This document shows, piece by piece, positions 1 through 6,994 of a DNA stretch of 6,994 nt. Both the position numbers and the translations under genes were made by a program. How positions within the stretch are numbered: the first letter of the stretch is position 1; the number at the start of each line of letters is the position of its first letter. Source of the DNA: CAZESH01 sp964514665 (GTDB lineage: Bacteria; Bacillota; Bacilli; Paenibacillales; KCTC-25726); contig CAZESH010000237.1 of NCBI GenBank assembly GCA_964514665.1, positions 1 through 6,994 of the forward strand, read 5' to 3'. The notes under the pieces are model-generated. The model had not been told where the DNA came from and did no database searches. It saw only the letters and a list, made by a program, of their open reading frames with translations.

Positions 1-1899
1 GAGCATACCAGGCGCGAAGACGAACATGAACGGAACAATAAAACCGGCCATCGCCAGTTTCATCGCCTGAAACCCGGTTTTATTCGGGTCGCCACCGCTA
101 ATCCCCGCACCCGCAAAGGCTGCCAAAGCTACCGGAGGTGTGATATTGGCGAATATTCCGAAGTAAAACACGAACATATGGGCAATGAATATCGCATTCT
201 CATTGGAGCCTGCCAGCTCCACGAATAATGGAGTCGATAACAAAATCGGCGCCGCCATCGTACTGGTGATAATGTAAGTCGGAATACTCGGCAGTCCCAT
301 TCCGAGCACAATGGATGCAATCATGGTAAAGAACAAGGTGATGATTAATTGGAGCAACGGGGACGAAACGTTCTGACCAAGAGCAGCGATACTGTTGGCT
401 ACATCCAAAGCGACTCCGGTTAATGTTGCAATACCTACGACAATACCAACGGCCGCACATGCCAATGCAACCGATATGGATGTTTTTGCTCCCTGTTCAA
501 GCGCATCCTTGCAATCCTTAAGGTCCATTTCTTCAGTAGAAGTAATGTTCAGCCGCTTCCTTAACAAATTAATACCCAAGGGTAATAACAAAATGATCGC
601 CAACAGCCACCAGTCGGAGCGAACATGCGGTATATTCACACTGCCGCTAAGCAAGGAAACAATCTGTTTTTGAAAAATAGCGTACACGAGTAAGGGAATG
701 ATGACGACCAGCATTCGTCTCGTTCCGGAAATGATGATCGTAGCCATAATTGACCAGAAGGCGGCAAATAGCGGTGTCTTTCCTGCAAATAAAAGATAAA
801 TCAGAATAGCCATCGGAATCAGCAAATGGCCTCTTTGCGCCAGCACTTCTTTTATGGAAGGCAGCTCGCTTTTCTTCAGTCCCGTTAAATTTCTTTTTGA
901 AGCTCTAAAATGTACCTGCAGCAACACTCCCAAATAAAACAGCAGCGCCGGGATAATGGCCGCCAGTATAATATTCGTGTAAGGGATCCTGAGATTTTCC
1001 GCCATGATAAAAGCGGCCGCTCCCATGATCGGAGGTAAAATTTGCCCCCCTACACTGGCCGCAGATTCCACGGCTCCGGCAAAATTTTTATGGTAGCCGA
1101 TCTTTTTCATTAACGGAATGGTAAAAGCGCCGGTCGTAACGACATTGGCCACGGCAGCTCCATTGATCGAACCGAGAAATCCGCTGGCTATGACCGCAAC
1201 CTTGGCAGGTCCGCCTTTGGTATGACCGGAGATGGCAAGCGCCAGATCGTTAAACAACTGCCCCATCCCCGACTTTCCCAAGAACGCGCCAAATAAGATA
1301 AACAAAATGATGTAGCTGGCTGACACTCCGATTGCGGTTCCCAGCATGCCTTCGGTAATAAATACCAGATGTGAAACAATCGACTTGGTGACGTTGTATA
1401 CGATTGGCATCGACAATTCGGGATATATCGACAGCTTCACATAAAAACCATAGATCAGAAAGGATAAGGCCAACAGCGGCAACCCCCATCCCGTTAACCT
1501 GCGTGTCGCTTCGATCACCAAAAGAATGGCCACAATCCCGACATAGAAGTCCATCGTATTGATATTCCCGCCAGTCAGAACGATTCGATTGGTTGTAGCA
1601 AGCATATACATCCCGATTCCCAATGAAATCAAAGCCAAGAAGATGTCGTACAGCGGCAGACGGGATCGATCGGACTTTTTGGTAAGCGGATATAGAACAA
1701 AAGCAATCATCAGCAGGACATAGAGATGAATCGATCTCTGCTTGATATTCACCAACGGTCCCATAAATGAAGTGTATAAATGAAATAACGACAGTCCCAC
1801 AGCAAATACAGCGATCCATAATGCAATCGGTCTTGCTATAGACGATCTGGTAACCGATTCCCGATCGTATTTTTCGAGAATTTCCTTAGAATCGGACAT
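1..1899 (-). CDS. TRAP transporter permease, fused DctQ-DctM (4TM/12TM) type, 3' end outside window
   Basis: Integral membrane subunit of a TAXI-TRAP transporter, a cation-driven secondary importer that takes ligand from a surface binding protein. The frame stays open for 633 codons to the window edge, so the C-terminus is missing. About residues 1-190 carry the hydrophobic helices of the small DctQ-like part, and the rest is DctM-like. Family signatures are visible: ISGHTKGGPAKVAVIASGF then GSINGAAVANVVTTGAF (about 235-270), ESAASVGGQILPPIMGAAAF (about 276-295), GMGLPSIPTYI (about 532-542) and NITPPVALAAFAGAGISGGD (about 581-600). The repeated PP-containing re-entrant segments match the two symmetric halves of the transport domain. 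The ATG at 1899 is preceded by AGAGGTGA with 5 nt spacing, and the start lies 5 bp after the DUF1850 stop. No frameshift or internal stop was seen. Family assignment is firm; the substrate is unknown. Confidence 0.95.
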   Translation of the reverse strand, partial: MSDSKEILEKYDRESVTRSSIARPIALWIAVFAVGLSLFHLYTSFMGPLVNIKQRSIHLYVLLMIAFVLYPLTKKSDRSRLPLYDIFLALISLGIGMYMLATTNRIVLTGGNINTMDFYVGIVAILLVIEATRRLTGWGLPLLALSFLIYGFYVKLSIYPELSMPIVYNVTKSIVSHLVFITEGMLGTAIGVSASYIILFILFGAFLGKSGMGQLFNDLALAISGHTKGGPAKVAVIASGFLGSINGAAVANVVTTGAFTIPLMKKIGYHKNFAGAVESAASVGGQILPPIMGAAAFIMAENLRIPYTNIILAAIIPALLFYLGVLLQVHFRASKRNLTGLKKSELPSIKEVLAQRGHLLIPMAILIYLLFAGKTPLFAAFWSIMATIIISGTRRMLVVIIPLLVYAIFQKQIVSLLSGSVNIPHVRSDWWLLAIILLLPLGINLLRKRLNITSTEEMDLKDCKDALEQGAKTSISVALACAAVGIVVGIATLTGVALDVANSIAALGQNVSSPLLQLIITLFFTMIASIVLGMGLPSIPTYIITSTMAAPILLSTPLFVELAGSNENAIFIAHMFVFYFGIFANITPPVALAAFAGAGISGGDPNKTGFQAMKLAMAGFIVPFMFVFAPGML

Positions 1900-1904
1900 G
1901 CGTA

Positions 1905-1912
1905 TCACCTCT
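1905..1912 (-). promoter_or_regulatory. Ribosome binding site of the permease, overlapping the DUF1850 stop codon
   Basis: AGAGGTGA lies 5 nt before the permease ATG. Its last three bases are the TGA stop of the DUF1850 gene, so a ribosome ending there sits on the next start site. This points to translational coupling between the accessory protein and the permease. Confidence 0.8.
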
Positions 1913-2399
1913 GGAATTTAGTCAGAAGAAGATGTGTGAGATAACGATAAATGGGAATATTCTCAATCATGAAATGATAAGGTTTTTGTTCATCTTCAAC
2001 GGATAGTGTATAAACCTTACCCTTCATATAAAGACGATGATTTGTTGTGGATCCGGCTCTGACATGCAAATCATCAATTTTTCTATCGATTCCCACCATA
2101 TAGAGCCATCCGTTTTTTAGATAGGAAGCTTTGCCCGCTTGATTTGGAACACCCGCCCCGAAAGTTTTGAATCTTGTGGAATCCACATAAATGGAATGAT
2201 CTGTAATCCTGAAAAATTCTTCCCATTCTTCTTGCTCAACGGAGTGCACCCAGCGAAGTGAAAAAGTGGAATGATCGGTTACGGGGAACATCCATACCAG
2301 TTGCTCGTTGCTTCTTATAGTGAGAAAAGAAATGGAGTGCATGAACGCAGCAGCTAACGTCAGAAGAAGAATGAATAGGACAATTATCTTTTTTCTCAT
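1905..2399 (-). CDS. DUF1850 domain protein, TAXI-TRAP-associated, membrane-anchored
   Basis: A 164-residue protein of unknown biochemical role. Residues 1-19 (basic MRKK, then a hydrophobic run) form a signal anchor or signal peptide without a lipobox cysteine, so the rest should lie outside the membrane. The family's marks are present: RWVHSVEQEEWEEFF (49-63), the invariant-looking HSVE at 52-55, and TFGAGVP (79-85). DUF1850 genes are commonly found beside TAXI receptors and fused TRAP permeases, and this one sits between them, which supports an accessory role in that transporter (inference). The ATG at 2399 is chosen because it gives the complete signal sequence. It has no Shine-Dalgarno in the usual window, only CATAAAAAAAT, with a perfect hairpin just upstream. 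The next ATG (codon 20) would remove the signal sequence and also lacks an SD. Confidence 0.85.
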   Translation of the reverse strand: MRKKIIVLFILLLTLAAAFMHSISFLTIRSNEQLVWMFPVTDHSTFSLRWVHSVEQEEWEEFFRITDHSIYVDSTRFKTFGAGVPNQAGKASYLKNGWLYMVGIDRKIDDLHVRAGSTTNHRLYMKGKVYTLSVEDEQKPYHFMIENIPIYRYLTHLLLTKFQR

Positions 2400-2412
2400 A
2401 TTTTTTTATGAA

Positions 2413-2435
2413 GAGGGTATCCGCAGGATACCCTC
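2413..2435 (-). promoter_or_regulatory. Perfect 10-bp hairpin between TAXI receptor 2 and DUF1850
   Basis: On the transcript GAGGGTATCC, a TGC loop and GGATACCCTC form a perfect 10-bp stem. It starts 8 nt after the stop of the receptor gene and ends 13 nt before the ATG of the DUF1850 gene. The sequence after it is TTCATAAAAAAAT, with no U-run, so it is not an ordinary intrinsic terminator. A known role of such elements is to protect the upstream receptor message from 3' decay, so that receptor exceeds permease. It also buries half of the purine run GGAAGGGAGGG, leaving GGAAGG (2436-2441) exposed at the base of the stem, where it could act as a displaced SD. Confidence 0.75.
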
Positions 2436-2443
2436 CCTTCCGA

Positions 2444-3487
2444 TTATTTTAAGAGTCCCTTTTCTTCATAGAACTTTTTCGCACCCGGATGAAGCGGTGC
2501 AACCAGACCATTCCCCATATCGTTCCGATCAAATTCCTTTAGGGCGCCGACGGAAACAGTGTCTGTCCCTAAATAATCATAAAATCGTTTCGTCATCTCA
2601 TAGACAACCTCTTCATTCAGTCCAGGACTTACCACGAGCATATTCTTGATCGCAACCGTATTTAAAGATTCATTTAAATTATATCTTGCCGTATCGCCGG
2701 CAGGAACGACGTAACTTTGATAAAAAGGAAATGCATCCTTTACATTTTGCGCAATTTCACCGTCAATCGGTACAAAGACGATTTCCATCGACAGCTGGAT
2801 ATCTGAAATATTGCTGTTGGGAACACCCGAAGTGAAGAAAGCCGCATCCAGATTGCTATTTTTCATCGCTTCTACGCTGTCTGCATAACCTGTATGAGTT
2901 ACTTGCTCCAAGTCATCATAAGTCATACCCGCTGCCCCGAAGACAACCTTCGCGCTTGCTTCTACACCGGAGCCGACTTGACCGACACCGACACGTTTGC
3001 CTTTCAGATCAGCGACTGTCTTGATGCCGCTCGCTTTGGTAGCTACCAACTGAACAACGTTTGGATACAATCCGGCAAGCGACTGAACGTCTATTTTATT
3101 ACCCTCGAAATTGCCTGTTCCGGTTACCGCATCGTAGGCGACATCGCTCATCACAATGGCAATTTGGTTGAGCCCCTCATTGATGTTCTGAATATTTTTG
3201 ACCGAAGCGCCGGTGGCTTCCACAGTGACGCTTTTGATCCATTCGCTCGCTTCGAAGACTGTTTTTAACGCCCCGCCAATCGGATAATAAACGCCGGAGG
3301 TCCCCCCAGTTCCGAAAACAATCTTTACCGGCTCGACTTTAGCTTCGCTAACTTTTTCATTGCTTGCAGCTTCTTTGTTTTCAACACTCGGGTCAGCGGC
3401 TCCGCTAGCCGCCTCTTTCTCTGAACTGCAAGCAACCAAGGAAATCGTCAATACCAATGCCAGAATTGAACTGAACACTTTCTTCAT
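2444..3487 (-). CDS. TAXI family TRAP transporter solute-binding lipoprotein (receptor 2)
   Basis: Extracytoplasmic receptor that captures the substrate and hands it to the TRAP permease; 347 residues. Residues 1-20 are a lipoprotein signal peptide (MKKVF, hydrophobic core, lipobox LVAC), so C20 should be lipidated and anchored on the outer face of the membrane. Residues 21-52 are a flexible Ala/Glu/Lys/Ser tether. The mature fold starts with the TAXI signature GTGGTSGVYYPIGGAL (59-74), followed by ADLKGKRVGVGQVGSGVEA, LDAAFFTSGVPN and, near the end, APLHPGAKKFYEEKGLL, all usual for the family. The ATG at 3487 is preceded by AGGGGG with 8 nt spacing. A TTG further upstream at 3535 would add 16 residues before the signal peptide and overlap the previous gene, so it is rejected. 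It lies 31 bp after the first receptor, to which it is clearly related but diverged. Confidence 0.95.
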   Translation of the reverse strand: MKKVFSSILALVLTISLVACSSEKEAASGAADPSVENKEAASNEKVSEAKVEPVKIVFGTGGTSGVYYPIGGALKTVFEASEWIKSVTVEATGASVKNIQNINEGLNQIAIVMSDVAYDAVTGTGNFEGNKIDVQSLAGLYPNVVQLVATKASGIKTVADLKGKRVGVGQVGSGVEASAKVVFGAAGMTYDDLEQVTHTGYADSVEAMKNSNLDAAFFTSGVPNSNISDIQLSMEIVFVPIDGEIAQNVKDAFPFYQSYVVPAGDTARYNLNESLNTVAIKNMLVVSPGLNEEVVYEMTKRFYDYLGTDTVSVGALKEFDRNDMGNGLVAPLHPGAKKFYEEKGLLK

Positions 3488-3495
3488 TTTATATA

Positions 3496-3501
3496 CCCCC
3501 T
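3496..3501 (-). promoter_or_regulatory. Ribosome binding site of TAXI receptor 2
   Basis: AGGGGG lies 8 nt before the ATG at 3487. It fixes this start over the upstream in-frame TTG. Confidence 0.7.
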
Positions 3502-3518
3502 GAATGTGATTGCTGCAG

Positions 3519-4466
3519 TCAATGGAGTATACCAAGTTGACGATAATATTTTTCGGCGCCGGGATGCAACGGAACGGTTAAGCCTTGTTGACTGCTGGAG
3601 AGTTGAATATGCTCCGCGGCAGGATGAACGCTTTGCAGTTGTTCGATGTTGTCAAAAATGGCTTTGGTCATCTGAAAAACGAGTTCATCCGGCAGATCCC
3701 GATGTGTAAGCAGCAAGTTCGTAATCACCGCCGTAGGGATGTCCTTCTCGTTTCCATAGGTTCCGGCCGGGATTGAATCGACGGAATAAATGGCATCATC
3801 AGTGATCGGTATGAAGTATACCCGATTCGTACCGCTTAATTGCAGCACCATGTCATTAGGAAGCCCTGATGTCAAGAAAGCCGCGTCAATGCCTCCATTT
3901 TTCAGTTCAGTCACCGATTCCCGATAGGACAAATATTGTTCTTCAATTTGAGAATAGTCGATGCCATTTGCTTTCAGGATTGTTCTGGCATTGATCTCCG
4001 TACCCGAACCAATGTCACCGATTCCAATTTTCTTCCCTTTTAAGTCTCCAACATCCTTCAATGAGGGGTCAAGGGTGATCAAATGAACATAATTGGGATA
4101 TAATGCGGCTACCGCCCGCAGTTTGCTTCCATTCTCCAAACCTTGAATTTCTTTATTTCCTTCGTAAGCGAATGAAGCGATATCAGCCATAACCAAACCC
4201 ATTTCAACTTTTCGCTGCGTGAGCAGCTGGATGTTGTCAACACCGCCTCCTGTAGATCTTATCGATGTTGTAATAAAAGGAAGCGTTTCGTTATAAATAT
4301 CCGCAATACCATTGGCAATCGCAAAGTAAGGTCCGGTTGTACCGCCTGTCGCTATGGTAATTACCTGCTGTTCATTAGCTTTCTTCTCAGCACCGTCAAG
4401 ACTGCAACCCCCTCCGTTGACAAGGATAATCAGTAGCAAAGCGCCAAACAAAATGGACCGAAACAT
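3519..4466 (-). CDS. TAXI family TRAP transporter solute-binding lipoprotein (receptor 1)
   Basis: First gene of the transporter operon: a 315-residue extracytoplasmic receptor of the TAXI family. MFRSILFGALLLIILVNGGGC is a signal peptide with C21 as likely lipidation site, although the box GGGC lacks the usual L/V/I at -3. The tether to the fold is short (about 12 residues). Family marks are ATGGTTGPYFAIANG (39-53), GDLKGKKIGIGDIGSGTEI, IDAAFLTSGLPND and, near the C-terminus, VPLHPGAEKYYRQLGIL. Compared with receptor 2 the pocket region differs (GDIGSGTE against GQVGSGVE), so ligand preference may differ. The ATG at 4466 has GAGGGGG 5 nt upstream. An open frame continues to a TTG at 4559, but that lies inside the sigma-54 promoter and is upstream of the predicted transcription start, so it is rejected. 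It is the first gene after the sigma-54 promoter and cre site. Confidence 0.95.
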   Translation of the reverse strand: MFRSILFGALLLIILVNGGGCSLDGAEKKANEQQVITIATGGTTGPYFAIANGIADIYNETLPFITTSIRSTGGGVDNIQLLTQRKVEMGLVMADIASFAYEGNKEIQGLENGSKLRAVAALYPNYVHLITLDPSLKDVGDLKGKKIGIGDIGSGTEINARTILKANGIDYSQIEEQYLSYRESVTELKNGGIDAAFLTSGLPNDMVLQLSGTNRVYFIPITDDAIYSVDSIPAGTYGNEKDIPTAVITNLLLTHRDLPDELVFQMTKAIFDNIEQLQSVHPAAEHIQLSSSQQGLTVPLHPGAEKYYRQLGILH

Positions 4467-4471
4467 GGTAT

Positions 4472-4478
4472 CCCCCTC
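4472..4478 (-). promoter_or_regulatory. Ribosome binding site of TAXI receptor 1
   Basis: GAGGGGG lies 5 nt before the ATG at 4466. It supports this start, which also begins the signal peptide. Confidence 0.7.
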
Positions 4479-4483
4479 TTCCC

Positions 4484-4497
4484 TGATAACGCTTACA
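4484..4497 (-). promoter_or_regulatory. cre site (CcpA operator) in the operon leader
   Basis: On the minus strand the sequence is TGTAAGCGTTATCA, which fits every position of the Bacilli catabolite-responsive element TGWAANCGNTNWCA. It lies about 35-48 nt downstream of the transcription start predicted from the sigma-54 promoter and 17 nt before the first ATG. In that position CcpA bound with HPr-Ser-P would act as a roadblock to elongating polymerase. The sequence match is direct; the function is inferred from the CcpA family. Confidence 0.8.
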
Positions 4498-4542
4498 AAA
4501 ATGGAAAGAGTCTTGCGTGATTTCTGCAGCAATAAAATATGA

Positions 4543-4559
4543 AGCAAAATTCGTGCCAA
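4543..4559 (-). promoter_or_regulatory. Sigma-54 (-24/-12) promoter of the TAXI-TRAP operon
   Basis: Minus-strand TTGGCACGAATTTTGCT matches the sigma-54 consensus YTGGCACGNNNNTTGCW at every specified base. GG (4557-4556) and GC (4545-4544) are separated by exactly 10 nt. Transcription should start near 4532, giving a leader of about 65 nt. The gene immediately upstream encodes an activator with an intact GAFTGA motif, the part that contacts sigma-54, so promoter and regulator support each other. Confidence 0.92.
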
Positions 4560-4609
4560 CTTTAATTGTCCCTAAGCATACACGTTTTTTGCTTTTTTTG
4601 AAGAAAACA

Positions 4610-4665
4610 TTGCCGAAAAAGACCGGTTTTGCCCTGCAAATTTTGCCGCAAGGCAAATAATGCCG
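4610..4665 (-). promoter_or_regulatory. Candidate upstream activator sites: repeated TTTGCC/GGCAAA elements
   Basis: About 80-135 bp upstream of the predicted start there are two inverted repeats: TTTGCC-GCAA-GGCAAA (4642-4657) and TTTGC-CCT-GCAAA (4628-4640). Further TTGCCG-like half sites lie at 4610-4615 and 4660-4665. This is the usual distance for the dimer sites of NtrC-type enhancer-binding proteins, and the adjacent gene encodes one with a Fis-type DNA-binding domain. Assignment to that activator is inference from position and symmetry. Confidence 0.6.
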
Positions 4666-4668
4666 CTT

Positions 4669-6028
<1,360 letters not shown>

Positions 6029-6057
<29 letters not shown>

Positions 6058-6910
6058 TCGCTTCTCCTCCTTCAGGTAAAACCAACGTCACTTTCGTTCC
6101 TTGATCTTTTTCGCTTTCAATCCACAGGTCGCCGTTATTCTCTTTCATATACTGCAGACTTAATGACAGCCCTAACCCGGTTCCCGCCTTTTTATTCGTA
6201 TAGAAGGTCTCGAACACCATTTTCAACTGATCTTCGTCGATGCCGACACCATTATCATCAATTTGCAAGTAAACCTGATCTTGATTTTTATGACTTGTTA
6301 TAGTGATTTCCCCCTCCGCTTCGATCGCCTCCATTGCATTCAACAATACATTGACAAGAACTTGTTTAATTTGCCCGTAATCGGCATAGACGAAGTGTTC
6401 GGCGTTCACATTTTTTTTAAAGATGATCCTTCTCTGGTCAAGCTGCAGCTGAAACAAAGTTAACACAGAGTTAAAACAGCGCTCCAAGGAAAAAATTTCC
6501 TTTCGCGGCTCTTGCGGTTTGGCATAATCCAATAGATGGTTCAGCAAGGTATTCAATCGGTTGATTTCTTGCGGAACAAATGTCGAAACCTCCTCACGGA
6601 ATTGGCGATTTTCATACTTGTTCGGGATCAATTCGACAAATGCCTGGATAGAGGTTAACGGATTTCTGATTTCATGTGCGATACCTGCCACCAGTTGGCC
6701 TAAAGAATGCATCTTTTCTTTGTGAACAAGCTGCAAGCGTGTGCGTTTTTCTTCCGTAATTTTCTGCTCCAGGATTTGATTGGCGCTTTCCAATCTTCGC
6801 GTATGGATCGCGACTTGCTTCTTCAAGGTTTTATTCCAGCGTGTAGTTATAAACACATAGAGCGCTGCAATAATTAACACGATGACCAATACTTGTATGA
6901 TTCCTTTCAA
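6029..6910 (-). CDS. Sensor histidine kinase, NtrB/AtoS-like core with one membrane helix; N-terminal sensor part missing or disrupted
   Basis: Kinase partner of the overlapping response regulator. From the TTG at 6910 it reads 293 residues: one transmembrane helix (about 4-22), a basic coiled-coil-like linker (24-66), a dimerisation and phosphotransfer domain with H79 in AHEIRNPL, and an HATPase domain with N191 in the N box (VLLNAMEA), G1 DDNGVGI (218-224), F box FETFYTNK and G2 GTGLGLSLS (243-251). The catalytic core is complete. The start is doubtful: TTG at 6910 has no Shine-Dalgarno, and the same frame continues upstream for 17 residues, SIYNKWFGIDYSPVTNR, to a TAG at 6962-6964. NKWFG is typical of the end of a periplasmic binding-protein-like (SBP_bac_3) sensor domain placed before the helix, so the native protein is probably longer. 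Either a mutation, an edge-of-sequence error or true truncation separates the two parts. Confidence 0.85.
6065..6070 (-). promoter_or_regulatory. Ribosome binding site of the response regulator, inside the kinase gene
   Basis: GGAGGA lies 7 nt before the ATG at 6057 and within the last codons of the histidine kinase. It sets the start of the regulator and its 29-bp overlap with the kinase. Confidence 0.8.
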
Positions 6911-6994
6911 GCGATTCGTGACAGGCGAATAATCGATACCGAACCATTTGTTATAGATGGACTATACAATACACTTGCTTATAACCATACAGCA
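6911..6994 (-). pseudogene. Probable disrupted end of the kinase's extracellular sensor domain
   Basis: In the kinase frame, codons 6961-6911 read SIYNKWFGIDYSPVTNR, which resembles the last helix of SBP_bac_3 ligand-binding domains (ending IYxKWFG) and the membrane-proximal stretch after it. TAG at 6962-6964 stops the frame. Further upstream no single frame stays open and sensible: fragments such as LYGYKQ and SVLYS occur in different frames, as if one or more single-base deletions had broken the gene. Only 84 bases are available, so real decay cannot be told from sequence error at the end of the assembled sequence. Confidence 0.45.

Noticed and set aside
1250..1819. Minus-strand open frame of about 189 codons overlapping the permease.
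   Set aside because: It is an out-of-frame reading of the hydrophobic permease gene, rich in Cys, Arg and Tyr, with no matching motif. The permease frame is continuous through the region.
2413..2435. The 10-bp hairpin as a normal intrinsic terminator ending the operon.
   Set aside because: On the transcript the stem is followed by TTCATAAAAAAAT rather than a U-run, and the DUF1850 and permease genes beyond it clearly belong to the same transporter.
2894..3268. Plus-strand open frame of about 124 codons inside TAXI receptor 2.
   Set aside because: It is antisense to a gene with full family motifs, has no good SD, and its translation resembles no known domain. Other plus-strand open frames in the window (395-673, 5842-6303) are shadows for the same reason.
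3488..3535. Extension of TAXI receptor 2 upstream to an in-frame TTG at 3535.
   Set aside because: It would overlap the end of receptor 1 and place 16 residues before a complete lipoprotein signal peptide. AGGGGG is correctly spaced for the ATG at 3487.
4467..4559. Extension of TAXI receptor 1 upstream to an in-frame TTG at 4559.
   Set aside because: The added 31 codons run through the sigma-54 promoter, lie partly upstream of the predicted transcription start, and would bury the signal peptide. The ATG at 4466 has a strong SD.
4628..4657. The repeats after the response regulator as an intrinsic terminator.
   Set aside because: The stems are short (5-6 bp) and no U-run follows either of them. 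Symmetry and distance from the promoter fit protein-binding sites better.

Overview
This 7 kb window carries one functional unit, entirely on the minus strand: a two-component system followed by the operon for a TAXI-type TRAP transporter (TRAP = tripartite ATP-independent periplasmic; here secondary uptake with a surface lipoprotein receptor). Both solute-binding proteins have lipoprotein signal peptides. Shine-Dalgarno sequences are strong and G-rich, TTG may serve as a start, and a textbook CcpA operator (cre) is present. Together these suggest a Bacillota (Firmicutes) genome of moderate GC, probably class Bacilli. The genus cannot be told from the sequence.

Layout in transcription order, from high to low coordinates. 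At 6994-6911 lies an apparently disrupted remnant of a sensor domain, with an in-frame TAG. At 6910-6029 is a membrane histidine kinase core. At 6057-4669 is an NtrC-family sigma-54 activator that overlaps the kinase gene by 29 bp. The 202 bp gap at 4668-4467 is a dense control region. It holds repeated TTTGCC/GGCAAA elements (candidate activator sites), A-tracts, a perfect -24/-12 sigma-54 promoter (4559-4543) and a perfect cre site (4497-4484) in the leader. The operon follows: TAXI lipoprotein 1 (4466-3519), TAXI lipoprotein 2 (3487-2444), a perfect intergenic hairpin (2435-2413), a DUF1850 protein (2399-1905) and a fused DctQ-DctM (4TM/12TM) permease (1899 to past position 1).

Inferred working model: the kinase senses an extracellular ligand and phosphorylates the activator. 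The activator binds about 80-135 bp upstream of the transcription start and drives sigma-54 RNA polymerase, so that the two receptors, the DUF1850 protein and the permease are made. CcpA with HPr-Ser-P would block transcription just downstream of the start when a preferred carbon source is present. The substrate cannot be read from the sequence. Characterised TAXI receptors bind glutamate or 2-oxoglutarate, so a small carboxylate or amino acid is the natural guess.

The most notable points are the stacked sigma-54 and cre control, two divergent receptors for one permease, a perfect hairpin in front of a gene with no ordinary ribosome-binding site, and the damaged N-terminus of the kinase.
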